From Cohnella ginsengisoli (GTDB lineage Bacteria; Bacillota; Bacilli; Paenibacillales; Paenibacillaceae), in NCBI RefSeq assembly GCF_029525555.1, contig NZ_JAPDHZ010000002.1, positions 37,868-101,867 on the forward strand: a stretch of 64,000 nt of DNA. The letters run 5' to 3'. Made by a program: the position numbers and the translations under genes. Numbering within the stretch: the first letter of the stretch is position 1; every line of letters starts with the position of its first letter. Below the pieces are notes generated by a model. The model was given only the letters and a program-made list of their open reading frames with translations. It was not told the DNA's origin and searched no databases. This document shows positions 47,064 through 57,582 of the stretch, in pieces.

Positions 47064-48041
47064 TTAGAACTGAAGCGTTTGGTTGGCGGCCTTCACGATG
47101 CGTGCAGGCGTCGGCAGCCAGGCGTCCTCGATGAGCGCGAACGGATAAACCGTATCCGGACCCGCGACTCGAAGCACCGGCGCCTCCAGGTGGAGAATCG
47201 CTTTTTCGTTGATCTGCGCGATGATCTCGGCGGCGGCGCCGGAAGTCTTCTGCGCCTCTTGGACGACGATCGCGCGGTTCGTCTTCTGGATCGATGCGAC
47301 GATCGTGTCGATATCGAGCGGCACGAGCGTACGCAGGTCGATGACCTCTGCGGATACGCCGTTCTTGGCGAGCTCGTCGGCTGCCTTGATCGCGGTGTGT
47401 ACCATCAGGCCGTACGCGATGATCGTAATATCCTTACCCTCGCGAACGACGTTCGCCTTGCCGAGCGGAACCGTATACTCGCCCTCGGGCACCTCGTCCT
47501 TGAACGCGCGGTACAAGTTCAGGTGCTCCATGAAGAAGACCGGATCGTTGTCGCGGATCGCGGAGATCATCAGGCCTTTGGCGTCTGCGGGATTGGAAGG
47601 CACGACCACCTTGATGCCCGGCGTCTGGATGGCCAGGCCTTCGAGCGAATCGGTATGCAGCTCGGCCGCCTTGACGCCGCCGCCGAACGGCGTGCGGAAG
47701 ACGATCGGCGCGTTGTAGCGGCCGCCGGAGCGGTAGCGCAGGCGCGCGGCCTGTACGAACATCTGGTCGAGCGCCTCATAAATAAAGCCTACGAATTGAA
47801 TCTCGGCGATCGGGCGGAAGCCTTGGGTGGCAAGGCCGACCGCCAGGCCGCCGATCGCGGACTCGGCCAGCGGCGTATCGAATACGCGCTGTTCGCCGAA
47901 CTCGGCTTGGAGACCCTCCGTCGCGCGGAAGACGCCGCCGACCTTGCCGACGTCTTCGCCGAAGAGCAGGACGCCGGGGTCGCGCTTCAGTTCGACGCGC
48001 AATGCGTCCTTGATCGCTTCAATCATGTTCATTTGCGCCAT
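47064..48041 (-). CDS. pdhB: Pyruvate dehydrogenase E1 component, beta subunit
   Basis: A 325-residue transketolase-fold beta subunit, partner of PdhA in the thiamine-diphosphate-dependent decarboxylation of pyruvate. Landmarks are [31 protein letters not shown] with the cofactor-activating Glu, and [27 protein letters not shown] precedes the start. It is separated from pdhA by 140 nt containing a hairpin (48144-48161), unusually long for this operon. Confidence 0.95.
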   Translation of the reverse strand: MAQMNMIEAIKDALRVELKRDPGVLLFGEDVGKVGGVFRATEGLQAEFGEQRVFDTPLAESAIGGLAVGLATQGFRPIAEIQFVGFIYEALDQMFVQAARLRYRSGGRYNAPIVFRTPFGGGVKAAELHTDSLEGLAIQTPGIKVVVPSNPADAKGLMISAIRDNDPVFFMEHLNLYRAFKDEVPEGEYTVPLGKANVVREGKDITIIAYGLMVHTAIKAADELAKNGVSAEVIDLRTLVPLDIDTIVASIQKTNRAIVVQEAQKTSGAAAEIIAQINEKAILHLEAPVLRVAGPDTVYPFALIEDAWLPTPARIVKAANQTLQF

Positions 48042-48181
48042 TGGATTTTGTTCTCTCCCATCTAGAGGATGACGGCCGCGATCATAGCGGCTGTATCATG
48101 TATATTGAACGGACCGGCTGCTGCCGGGCCGAACCGTGGGCGCCGGACGGTTATCCGTCCGCGCGCTGCCGCGGGCAACGT

Positions 48182-49283
<1,102 letters not shown>

Positions 49284-49335
49284 CGTTACATCTCCTCGTC
49301 ATGAATTGTGGAAGAGGGGTTTCTGTTATAGAATT

Positions 49336-49365
49336 ATTATATAGCTGCCCTAGTGGTTTGGTCAA
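49336..49365 (-). promoter_or_regulatory. Sigma-A promoter of the pdh operon
   Basis: Minus strand: -35 TTGACC at 49360-49365, 18-nt spacer, -10 TATAAT at 49336-49341, about 50 nt before the pdhA ATG. The rest of 49366-49573 is AT-rich and holds no gene I can support. Confidence 0.8.
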
Positions 49366-49573
49366 AGCAAAAAAAGGCATATTTATTGAATTCTTCGCCG
49401 TTGAAAGCGCAATATGTTTCTAGTACAGTTTTGATTTTGTTGTATAACACATTAATACAAATCCCGATCGGCCGTCCTTAAAATGGCAAGCGCGGCAACG
49501 AACATTCCTATGTTTTGCCCATGCCGAGGCGCCGTCATACCCGATTCGGGCTCCGAGAAAGGAACGATGTCCA

Positions 49574-50317
49574 ATGTCCGAGACCCCTGTTCGCAGAACC
49601 GTCGTCAAGCATGCGGTTCCCAGCAATTACCTGCAAGCCGGCGAACGCGCGGTCCGCTTCTATTTACCCCCCGGGTACCAGGAGTGGCTCAGCTATCCGG
49701 TCGTTTATTGCCAGGATGGAGAAGATTTTTTCAATTTCGGCAGAATCGCCACGATCTCCCACGGCCTCATTCTTGAAGAGAGCTGGGATCCTTTCATCAT
49801 CGCAGCAGTCGACGTCGACAAATCGGTGCGAACCGAGGAGTATTTGCCGGGAAGCGAGCGGCACGAAGCTTATTTAAACTTCTGGGTGCATGAGCTCGTT
49901 CCCTTTGTTGAAAATACGTTCGCCGCCCGCTCCTCCGCGGACGCGCGTCTGCTTGCCGGCGACTCGCTCGGAGCGACCGTCTCTATGTCGATCGCCCTGC
50001 GGCGCCCGGATTTGTTTAATCGCCTCCTGTCGCTGTCCGGCGCATATTACGGCGCTTCAATCGCGCAGATGAAGGAAGCCGGCGATTTGCCCTGGCTGTC
50101 CGCCTGGATGACCGTCGGCCTGCAGGAGACCGCGTACGAGACCGAGCGCGGCGTGCACAACTTCGTTGAACTCAACCGCGCGGCGAAGCGAATCCTCAAA
50201 GACAAGGGCGCTTACGTCGATTACCGGGAAAAAGACGGCGAGCATAAATGGGGCTTTTGGCAGAAGGAGCTTCCTGAGGCGCTCGGCGCTTTCCTCGGGC
50301 CGAGGGCGCATATGTAA
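49574..50317 (+). CDS. Esterase-type alpha/beta hydrolase (enterochelin esterase/esterase D-like)
   Basis: A 247-residue alpha/beta hydrolase related to the Fes/esterase D group. The nucleophile elbow is LLAGDSLGATVSM, PVVYCQDGEDFFNFG forms the oxyanion-side strand, and the late histidine is in GEHKWGFWQKELP. No signal peptide, so it acts in the cytoplasm. AAAGGA lies upstream of the ATG. A strong terminator follows. The substrate is not indicated by context. Confidence 0.85.
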   Translation: MSETPVRRTVVKHAVPSNYLQAGERAVRFYLPPGYQEWLSYPVVYCQDGEDFFNFGRIATISHGLILEESWDPFIIAAVDVDKSVRTEEYLPGSERHEAYLNFWVHELVPFVENTFAARSSADARLLAGDSLGATVSMSIALRRPDLFNRLLSLSGAYYGASIAQMKEAGDLPWLSAWMTVGLQETAYETERGVHNFVELNRAAKRILKDKGAYVDYREKDGEHKWGFWQKELPEALGAFLGPRAHM

Positions 50318-50318
50318 C

Positions 50319-50373
50319 AAAAAAGGCAATCGTTGAAGTCATGGATCACATGACTTCAACGACTGCCTTTTTT
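50319..50373 (+). terminator. Terminator of the esterase gene
   Basis: A long stem of about 24 bp with one mismatch (AATCGTTGAAGTCATG against CATGACTTCAACGACT and flanking A/T arms) closes a 5-nt loop and ends in a T-tract. Beyond it the sequence turns strongly AT-rich. Confidence 0.92.
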
Positions 50374-50538
50374 GAATGCACATTTGTGGTGAAATGGGCT
50401 TTATCCTCCACTTTAATTTATTTTGATTTTTTTCCATTTATGTATTAACTCGATTTTTTTCTTGTGATAAATTCTCTTCGTAACAATTTACCTTTTTTAT
50501 TATTTTTAAGGAATCATTTCAAACATGTGGAGGTGTCA

Positions 50539-50601
50539 TTGCATTACGATCAACGCTTAATGCGAATTAAAAACATTCATTTTCATGAAGGAGGATATTG
50601 A
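50539..50601 (+). CDS. Possible 20-residue leader peptide before the protease gene
   Basis: TTG 50539 follows GGAGG (50529-50533) with 5-nt spacing and opens a short frame, MHYDQRLMRIKN and so on, rich in His. It ends in a TGA at 50599-50601, inside the ribosome binding/start region of the next gene (TTG 50604). The arrangement suits translational coupling or a leader peptide. Chance cannot be excluded in AT-rich DNA. Confidence 0.4.
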   Translation: MHYDQRLMRIKNIHFHEGGY

Positions 50602-50603
50602 CG

Positions 50604-51161
50604 TTGTTTAAAGCCAAAAATTTCAAAGTTGTTCACGTAGCAGTTTTTATGTTTGTGCTTTTCTTTACATTTGCTTCGTATGCTTTAGCGTACAACAATT
50701 ATGACATTCACAGTTGCAAATGGGCATCGCCAGGCACAATAAAATACAAGTTTATCAGCACCACACCAACCGACTATAAAACTATATTTGCAACTGCAGT
50801 CGTGCGGTTTAATGCTGAGGGAACGAATGCGAACATGTCGTTGGATTATGGTGGAACAACACCAAATACCTTTGGAATATATAGTGAAGACTCCAACACA
50901 ATGGGGACCACATCTTACACATGCACTCTAATTTTCGGATCAACAATCAATAGTTCAGATTCGGGATTGAATAATTTGTATTTCTATAATACCCCTAATA
51001 GAAAAGATGAGCTTCAAATTAAGGTAGCACTCCATGAATTGGGACATTTCCAAGCTCTTGGACATTCATCAGTAACGCCAGCCGTCATGCAGTCTGGAAT
51101 ACTCTATTATCAGTATCCTCAAACCGACGAAGTAAGTGGGTTAAACTCTGTTTACCCATAA
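50604..51161 (+). CDS. Secreted matrixin-like zinc metalloprotease
   Basis: A 185-residue exported protease. The signal peptide runs to about residue 29 (FMFVLFFTFASYALA). A compact metzincin domain follows, with zinc site HELGHFQALGH (His144, Glu145, His148, His154) and the Met-turn VMQSG. There is no propeptide or C-terminal domain. TTG 50604 has GGAGG 9 nt upstream and is preferred to TTG 50598. Codon use is AT-rich, unlike the neighbouring genes, which suggests recent acquisition. The gene at 51212 follows and may share its transcript. Confidence 0.87.
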   Translation: MFKAKNFKVVHVAVFMFVLFFTFASYALAYNNYDIHSCKWASPGTIKYKFISTTPTDYKTIFATAVVRFNAEGTNANMSLDYGGTTPNTFGIYSEDSNTMGTTSYTCTLIFGSTINSSDSGLNNLYFYNTPNRKDELQIKVALHELGHFQALGHSSVTPAVMQSGILYYQYPQTDEVSGLNSVYP

Positions 51162-51211
51162 AAACATATGAAATACCATACCCATCCAAAAAAAAAGGAG
51201 ATACAGAATAA

Positions 51212-51793
51212 ATGACCTATCGTTACCGCAGCTTGGTTCTTACTGCATTGGTTGCGATCTTCCTCGCTACAGTATTGTTCTATGGTCTTTCTTACATGAA
51301 TAACCGAACGCATACAGATCAGGATGAGGCTATAGCAACCAATATTGAAGTCGCAATCTTAAATGCGCCTCTCGTTATTACCGGAAAAGTAATAGACGGC
51401 AAAGGAGAACCGCGAAATCTAAGACGAGACGTATTTGACCCGACTAAAGAAAATCAAGAGGTTGTTGTCCCGGGAACAGACTATCGTGTCCTCGTATCTA
51501 AAGTGTTAAAGGGAGATTTAGTGGCTGGCGATGAGATTAAGATCGCAATAGGCGGAGGAAATTACAGAAATGAGAAAGCCCCCTTGCGAGCAACTTTGGT
51601 TGCAGGTGAGGAATACATTTTTACGATTGCGCAAAGCGGCGCAGGCGGTCCGAATTACTTTGGAATTATCGAACCCTTTATCTACCAGTTAAAAGAAGGA
51701 CGCATTATTGCCGTGAGCAACATCGAAAAGTACAAAAATGCTTTTCAAGAAACCGCGATGAGTGAAGAGGAGTTTTACAGTAAATTCAAGTGA
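51212..51793 (+). CDS. Membrane-anchored exported protein of unknown function
   Basis: A 193-residue protein with an N-terminal signal anchor (VLTALVAIFLATVLFYGLSY) and a beta-rich extracellular domain containing APLVITGKVIDG, YRVLVSKVLKGDLVAGDEI and YIFTIAQSGAGGPNYFG. The pattern of a VLKGD turn and GEEYIF strand recalls small secreted beta-barrel proteins of Bacillus, but I cannot name the family. AGGAG precedes the ATG. Like the protease gene it is AT-rich. It ends at a very strong terminator. Confidence 0.75.
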   Translation: MTYRYRSLVLTALVAIFLATVLFYGLSYMNNRTHTDQDEAIATNIEVAILNAPLVITGKVIDGKGEPRNLRRDVFDPTKENQEVVVPGTDYRVLVSKVLKGDLVAGDEIKIAIGGGNYRNEKAPLRATLVAGEEYIFTIAQSGAGGPNYFGIIEPFIYQLKEGRIIAVSNIEKYKNAFQETAMSEEEFYSKFK

Positions 51794-51841
51794 ATGAAGA
51801 AAGCCGAGACGATGCGCCTCGGCTTTCTTCATTCTTTTTTT
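51792..51841. terminator. Terminator at the end of the AT-rich island
   Basis: A perfect 17-bp stem (51792-51808 against 51818-51834) with a 9-nt loop and a T-tract. It lies between convergent genes and marks the edge of the AT-rich segment. Confidence 0.93.
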
Positions 51842-51858
51842 AAGGTACAGTCACCTTC

Positions 51859-52344
51859 TTATTTTGCGGCCGCGCTCACTTTGCCGGTCTCCAACAAATG
51901 TGTAAGCAGTCTGTCGCTCGCTTCGCTGATCAATTCGTACGTCTCTTCGAAATTGCCGGTATAGTAAGGGTCCGGCACGTCCGCCAGACGCGCGTCGGGT
52001 ACGAACGACAGGAAGCGTACGACCTCCGCCTTCGACTCGTTCCCAAGCGCTTCGCGGATCGCCTTCACATTGCTCTCGTCCATCGCGACGAGCAGATCGA
52101 AGCGCTCCCCGTCTTCCGCCCGAATGCCGCGCGCCAGCATGCCCTCGTAGGAAATGCCTTGGCCTTCCAGAATTCGGCGCGTGCCCTCGTGCGGCGGCTT
52201 GCCCAAGTGCCAATCGCCGGTGCCGCACGAGTCGATCTCGATCGATTCCGCGAGCCCTGCCTTCTCTACCCGATCCCGGAACACAGCCTCGGCCATCGGC
52301 GAGCGGCAAATGTTGCCCAGACAAACGAACAATACGCGAAACAT
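51859..52344 (-). CDS. Low-molecular-weight protein-tyrosine phosphatase
   Basis: A 161-residue LMW-PTP. The P-loop CLGNICRS (nucleophile Cys8, Arg14) is at the N-terminus and the general acid Asp is in VPDPYYTGNFEETYE. Bacterial members dephosphorylate protein tyrosines, including those of stress or exopolysaccharide kinases. The ATG is 2 nt after the stop of the channel gene, with GAAGGGAAGGG as ribosome binding site, so the two form an operon. Confidence 0.93.
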   Translation of the reverse strand: MFRVLFVCLGNICRSPMAEAVFRDRVEKAGLAESIEIDSCGTGDWHLGKPPHEGTRRILEGQGISYEGMLARGIRAEDGERFDLLVAMDESNVKAIREALGNESKAEVVRFLSFVPDARLADVPDPYYTGNFEETYELISEASDRLLTHLLETGKVSAAAK

Positions 52345-52346
52345 GC

Positions 52347-53003
52347 TTAAATTCCCTTCCCTTCTTCTGCAGACGCTCCGTCAAAGCTGCCGTAAGCATG
52401 CAGCTTTCTGCGCGGTAGCCGCCACTTATAGTGTACCGACAGCATGCGCATCGTCACCGTCGCGGCGAAAAGCGCAAGCAAAGCCCAGGCGGCCCGGATC
52501 GGCCCGATCCCGACGGCCAGTCCGGCGAGCAGCGCCCATACGGCATAGATCTCGTCGCGAAGGACGACCGGCTTGCGTCCGGCCATAATATCGCGGATCA
52601 TGCCCCCGCCGATGCCGGTCATCATCGCGGCTACCATGACGGCGCTGACGGGCAGTCCCGCCTCCACGGCGTACAGCGCGCCTTGAATCGCGAACGCAGC
52701 CAATCCGATGGCGTCGAAAAACGCCTCGCTTCTTTTCCAATGATAAATCCATGCGGTCGGGAGCACGAACACGATCACGATCGAAAATACCGCCGTCTTC
52801 AAGAGCAGACCTTGGCTCCAGAGCGTCGTGACGGGCACGCCGATGAGCAGATTGCGAACGACCCCGCCGCCGAACGCGGTCACGAGTCCGAGCACGAACA
52901 CCCCCAGCATGTCGTAATGCTCCTCCATCGCGACGATCGCGCCGCTCACGGCGAAGGCGATGGTGCCTATGATGCTGAACCATTCAAATACGTCCAAAGT
53001 CAA
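52347..53003 (-). CDS. TRIC-family (YadS/UPF0126) cation channel protein
   Basis: A 218-residue protein with seven membrane segments and the two-fold repeat of trimeric intracellular cation channels: GLVTAFGGGVVRNLLIG in the first half and MTGIGGGMIRDIMAGR in the second. Prokaryotic members conduct K+ or similar ions. The C-terminus is basic and cytoplasmic. First gene of the pair with the LMW phosphatase. Confidence 0.9.
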   Translation of the reverse strand: MTLDVFEWFSIIGTIAFAVSGAIVAMEEHYDMLGVFVLGLVTAFGGGVVRNLLIGVPVTTLWSQGLLLKTAVFSIVIVFVLPTAWIYHWKRSEAFFDAIGLAAFAIQGALYAVEAGLPVSAVMVAAMMTGIGGGMIRDIMAGRKPVVLRDEIYAVWALLAGLAVGIGPIRAAWALLALFAATVTMRMLSVHYKWRLPRRKLHAYGSFDGASAEEGKGI

Positions 53004-53210
53004 AACGATAACCCCCGGCCGTTTCTCTTGTCGAGGCGGCGCCGTGCTGCGAAGCCCGCCTCATTTATTGTATCGGCAACCGCGTGCGGGCTGCAACGGC
53101 GAATTTGAACCAAAAACAAAGGGACCATCCATCGCATCTCGTCGCTTCTGCCATTATACTGAATGAAGACGCGGCTCGAGCCGCAAATGACCAGCAGGAG
53201 GAAATCGCCC

Positions 53211-53867
53211 TTGCCACAGCAATCTTCGACCCGGCGCGCCGTCATTTATACGGGAGGCAGCTTAGGACCCTGGAGCCTCGCGCTCGCTCAGCCGGGCGAC
53301 TATCTCATCGGCGCGGACAAAGGCGCCTATTATCTCATCCAGAACGGAATCGCGCCTCACCTGGCGCTTGGCGACTTCGATTCGGTGGATGCGGCTGCGC
53401 TAGAACGGATTCGCGCCGAAGCGAAGGAAACGGCCGAGTACGACGCGGTGGACAAAGATTGGTCCGATACCGAGCTCGCGCTTCGGGAAGCGCTGGCGCG
53501 AGGCTACCGTGACATTGTCATCGCGGGCGGTCTCGGCACCCGGTTCGACCACAGCCTGGCCAATGTTCAACTGCTCGCCGTCGCGAACGAAGCCGGCGCC
53601 GCGGCTTTGCTCGTGGACGCGCACAACGAGATTCGCCTGCTGACCGCAGGCAGCCGTCTCCAGGCGGATCAACGCTACACTTATGTGTCCCTGCTCCCGC
53701 TGACCTCTGAGGTGACAGGTGTCACGTTGACCGGCTTTGCCTATCCGCTGCAGGACGCCACGCTGCGCCAAGGCATGTCATTGGGCGTCAGCAACTTGCT
53801 GTCCGCCGAAGAAGGTTTCATCTCGCTGCGCAGCGGCTCGCTGCTCGTCATTCGCAGCAGAGACTGA
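53211..53867 (+). CDS. thiN: Thiamine pyrophosphokinase
   Basis: Converts thiamine to thiamine diphosphate, the cofactor of the PdhAB proteins encoded nearby. I start at TTG 53211 with AGGAGG 9 nt upstream, giving 218 residues (B. subtilis ThiN 214). Motifs are IGADKGAYYLI, LALGDFDSVD, DKDWSDTELAL and GGLGTRFDHSLANVQLL. Single gene, convergent with the large transporter-like gene. Confidence 0.92.
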   Translation: MPQQSSTRRAVIYTGGSLGPWSLALAQPGDYLIGADKGAYYLIQNGIAPHLALGDFDSVDAAALERIRAEAKETAEYDAVDKDWSDTELALREALARGYRDIVIAGGLGTRFDHSLANVQLLAVANEAGAAALLVDAHNEIRLLTAGSRLQADQRYTYVSLLPLTSEVTGVTLTGFAYPLQDATLRQGMSLGVSNLLSAEEGFISLRSGSLLVIRSRD

Positions 53868-53927
53868 ATCTATGCAATCGGACCTGCCGGGCGCAATGCC
53901 TCATGCGGTGTTCGCGGATCGGCTAGA

Positions 53928-56900
53928 TTAAGAGTCGATCCGCATCAGCATTTCTTCAAGCAGCCGCACGCGGGCCAGCGACGCCCTTAGAAGACCAAGA
54001 CCGATGTCCGGGTAAAGCCGGACAAGCCGGATTAGCGCCTCGCGCTGCAAGCCGAGCGCACGCACGTCGCCAAGCAGCGCGTGAGCCGATACCGTCGACG
54101 CCGATTCGTCCAGCGCCGACGTGGCGCCGCACACATCGCCCGCCCCCAGCACGCCAAGCGTCGCTTCGAGTCCTGCCGCAGTGACGCTCGTCAATTCTAC
54201 GTTGCCGTCCACGATGACATAGAGCGCGTCGCTGGTCGAACCCCGGAGCAGCAGCGCTTCGCCGTCCTCGAAGACGCGCTCCGATGCGATGCCGGCGATC
54301 AGGCCGAGCTCCTCCAGCGTCAAATCCGCGAAATAAGGCACATTTTTCAAATAAATGACTTTACCGAGCCTGCCGAGCGCTCCTTGCGCTTCCACTAGAC
54401 CGCCACGCTCCCTTCCCGCTTCCGCCGCCATCTCCGGCCACCAATCGTCAGTCGATCGCGAAGCATGCTCGAGCGCTGTACGCGCCTCTTCCATCGTCGT
54501 GGACAGCCGTCTCCGGTCGTCATAGTCCGTTTGAAGGACGACGGAGAGCCGTTGCGCCAGCCGCCGGTCTCCGGCGCCTTCGGCGAGCACCTCCAGCCCG
54601 CTGCTTCTCGTCTCGTCGTCGGCATCGGCCAACGCGCGCCTGATCGAAGCGACGACCTGCTCGTCGGTCAGCCGCACGAGCAAAGACCAGACGCCTTCGA
54701 GAACCCGCTGGCGTTGTCCGTTGAAGCGAAGGGCCGCCAGTCCGGCCAACTCTTCCCTGCCGACCGCGCGAAATGCGGACGCATACCCCGCCACCTTGTC
54801 CAGCTCGCCCATCCGGCGCAGCGCCTCGTCCGTCAGCCTTCCTCGAATGTCATCCTCGGGCATCAGCACGGCAAGCGCGGCGATCGCGACGCGCCAAATC
54901 TGAGCATGCGCGCCAGGCAATGCCGCGAGCAGCGGCTTAATCGACGGGTCGCCCATATCGATCAACGCTTGCTCCGTGACGCGCATCAGCTCTTGGTCCC
55001 CCGCCGGCAGGCGCTCCAGCAGCTGCGGGACGACGTGCGCCGCGCCGAGCTTGCCGAGGCAAGACGTCGCCGCGAGCCGAACGGATGGATGCGCGTCCTG
55101 CAGCAGCCGCTCGACCGATTCTCCGAATCGATCCAGCCGAAGCTCCGCCACGACGCCGCACACATGGGCGGCGGGTTCGCCGCCCTGTCCGAGCAGCCGC
55201 TCGATCGCCTCGAAGCAAGCTTCGTAGCTCGATTCGCTTTCCAGCGCATACATCGCCTTGACTGCCTCTGCGACGACCGCGGGATGCGGATCCAGCAGCT
55301 TCATCCGCAAAAAGAAAAAAGCCTGCGAAGACAAATGCTTCATTTGCGCCATTTGCCTGACGCCCTCCGCCCGCACGACCGGATCCTCGTCCTCCAGCAC
55401 GGCGCCGATCCGCACGAGCGCTTGAAGGTCCGCGCCTTTCAGCTTCATCGCCCTCAGCGCTGCCGTCCGCACCCCGGGGCTATCGTCGCCCAGCAGCGCG
55501 AGCAGCTCCGGCACATATCGTTCGTCCTGCGTGCGCCCGACGATATCCGCGGCGATCTGCCGCACGCCTTCCTGTTCGTCCCTAAGCAGCGTCAGCACGG
55601 CGCCCATCGCCTTCGTATTGCTGAAAAACTCGCGGTACGAGTCCATCAGCTCCCCGTCGTCCAGCCCCAGCGTCTGGACGCCTCTCACCAGCTCTCGCAT
55701 ATACAGTCGCCGCACCGTCCAGGCGAGCGCCGTCAGCACCACTGCGGCGCCGGCCCCGACCGCCGCCAAAATCGGAAAACCAAGGCCCGCCGCTTTATGC
55801 AGCGATTGCAGCCCCGCACCGAGCAAAATGCCGAAAAAGGAGGCCAAGCCCTGCGCCGCATACCGGTAGCCGTCCCGATGCCGGATCGGCAGCGTCTTGT
55901 AATACAGCTGGTAGGACGGCTCCGCCGAATAAAAAATTAATACGTTCGTAAGCATATAAGCGCCGGCAGCGGCAGTCACGGCCGCCGTCTCGCTCCCGAG
56001 CAGCACGGCCGACAAGCCGAACGCCGCCGCGTAAGCCGCCGCGATCGCCACGAGCATCCCGCTCGCGCCGAACCAGGCGACGAGCTTGCCCGAGACGAGC
56101 TGCACGGCGAACGCAAGCAAAAAAAGCAGCGTCGACACGATGCCGAACATGCGCGCGAACTGCTGCTCGTCCGGATAAGACGCATGCGCCGTATTCAGAA
56201 ACAGAAACTCCGCCAAATAGTATAGCGCGGGCATCAACGTCATAAGCCCCATGACGCCAAGCAAGAACGGGGACCGGAACGTGCGTTTCATGTAATCGAA
56301 CGAAGACGCGCCCTCATCGTCCTCAGCGGCCTGTGCCTTCAGTGCTAGCGGCACTAAATATTGGGCGATCGCCTTGCGGTAGTTGAACGAAGCCGCTATC
56401 AGCAGCAAGGGACCCATGCCGTATACCCATTCAGCGCCGAGCGGGCTGAGCATCTGCGTGCCAAGCCCCCCCGACCGCGCCGCCAAGCGTCGCGCCGGAG
56501 ACAAACAGCGGCATGAGCCGCTTCGCCTGCTGCGTCGGGCATACATCGACCGCCAGGCTCCACAGCAGCACCGTCTGCTGGCGCACGACGAAGCTCGAGG
56601 TGAGAAACAAAACCGGGTAAAACCAGCGCGCGTCCAGATCCGCCAGCTTCAGCGCTGCCAGGACCCCCGCATCCGCAAGCAAAATCGCCGTCATGACGGC
56701 GTACATCGTTTTCATCAGCGCCGGCTTGGACAGCTTCATGGCCAGCCAGCTCATGAACCACGCCTCAAGCGGCAAAAGGAAGGCTTCTCCCGTGTACAAG
56801 TAAGGCAAATATTCGCTGCCGAACCGTTGGCTGAACAAGGTAATGAAGCCGTTGTAAGTAAGCGCTTCGGCGATGCCGCATATTAGAAAAACGGGGGTCA

Positions 56901-56976
56901 TCAACCGCAGCTTGCGCCGGTCCTCCGCACGAACGCCCAATCTGCCGAGGGCTTGCGCCATATTCATGAATGTCAC
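53928..56976 (-). CDS. MFS/nucleotide-transporter-like protein fused to HEAT repeats and a cNMP-type domain (frameshifted)
   Basis: An about 1015-residue fusion. Residues 1-430 form some twelve membrane segments resembling MFS or ATP/ADP-translocase (Npt) proteins. Residues about 440-800 are HEAT-like helical repeats such as GVRQIAADIVGRTQDERYVP and VRLAATSCLGKLG. The last 130 residues form a cyclic-nucleotide-binding fold (ALYVIVDGNVELTS). In the phosphate-binding cassette the usual GE and R(T/A) are replaced (CGATSALDESASTVSA), so cAMP binding is doubtful. One extra base in the C7 run at 56466-56472 splits the gene; with six the join reads GGAVGGLGTQMLSPLG. It is followed by no partner on its strand. 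The substrate is unknown. Confidence 0.78.
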
Positions 56977-56982
56977 TTCTTT

Positions 56983-57507
56983 CTACTGTTGCATCTCCGG
57001 GCGGCCGGGCTTGCGAAGATCCAGATAATAGATCAGCCGGTCCTCGCCGTCAAAGTAATAATCCGGCAGGCGCCCGTTCATCGAGAAGCCCAAACGTTCG
57101 AACAAGCGCCTCACGCCCGCGTAAACCGGCAAATCGCAAGTGTAAGTCACCAAGTACCGGGCCCCTTGCTCGCGCAAATATTCAAGCATGGCTCCCGCGA
57201 GGCGCAAGGCCGCGCCGCCGCGACGGTAATCTCTGCGCACGACGAGATAATCCCAGGTATAACCGCCCGTGCGCTGCTCGTTCGGCGCGACGCCCGTGAC
57301 GGCGACGACTTCGCCGGCGTTGTCCGTCATGTACCAATAGATCGTCTTGCCCTCCAGCGCCAAATAAGGCAGCGTCCGGAAATGCTCCTCTTCGCCGGGC
57401 GTCGGGCGCTCGTCATCGAACGCCTGCGGCGAGATCAGGAAGGCGACGACCGCGTCCGCTGCTTCGCGCGAATCGATACGGCGCACGGTCAACTCAACTA
57501 TAGCCAA
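56983..57507 (-). CDS. GNAT-family acetyltransferase
   Basis: A 174-residue GNAT protein. The acetyl-CoA loop region reads VVRRDYRRGGAALRLAGAML, followed by YTCDLPVYAGVRRLFERLGF. The acceptor is unknown. It ends 7 nt before the start of the transporter-HEAT-cNMP gene and is probably co-transcribed with it. Confidence 0.85.
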   Translation of the reverse strand: MAIVELTVRRIDSREAADAVVAFLISPQAFDDERPTPGEEEHFRTLPYLALEGKTIYWYMTDNAGEVVAVTGVAPNEQRTGGYTWDYLVVRRDYRRGGAALRLAGAMLEYLREQGARYLVTYTCDLPVYAGVRRLFERLGFSMNGRLPDYYFDGEDRLIYYLDLRKPGRPEMQQ

Positions 57508-57582
57508 TATTGAAACCTCCGCTTCTCGGCTCCGTCGGAGCTTGGCCTGACGATCTGCCAGGCGTCAAGCGCCAACGTCGCG

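Noticed and set aside
45749..47134. 461-codon plus-strand frame opposite pdhC
   Set aside because: Antisense shadow of a full-length E2 gene.
53100..53210. TPP riboswitch upstream of thiN
   Set aside because: The leader is short and lacks the conserved THI-box segments.
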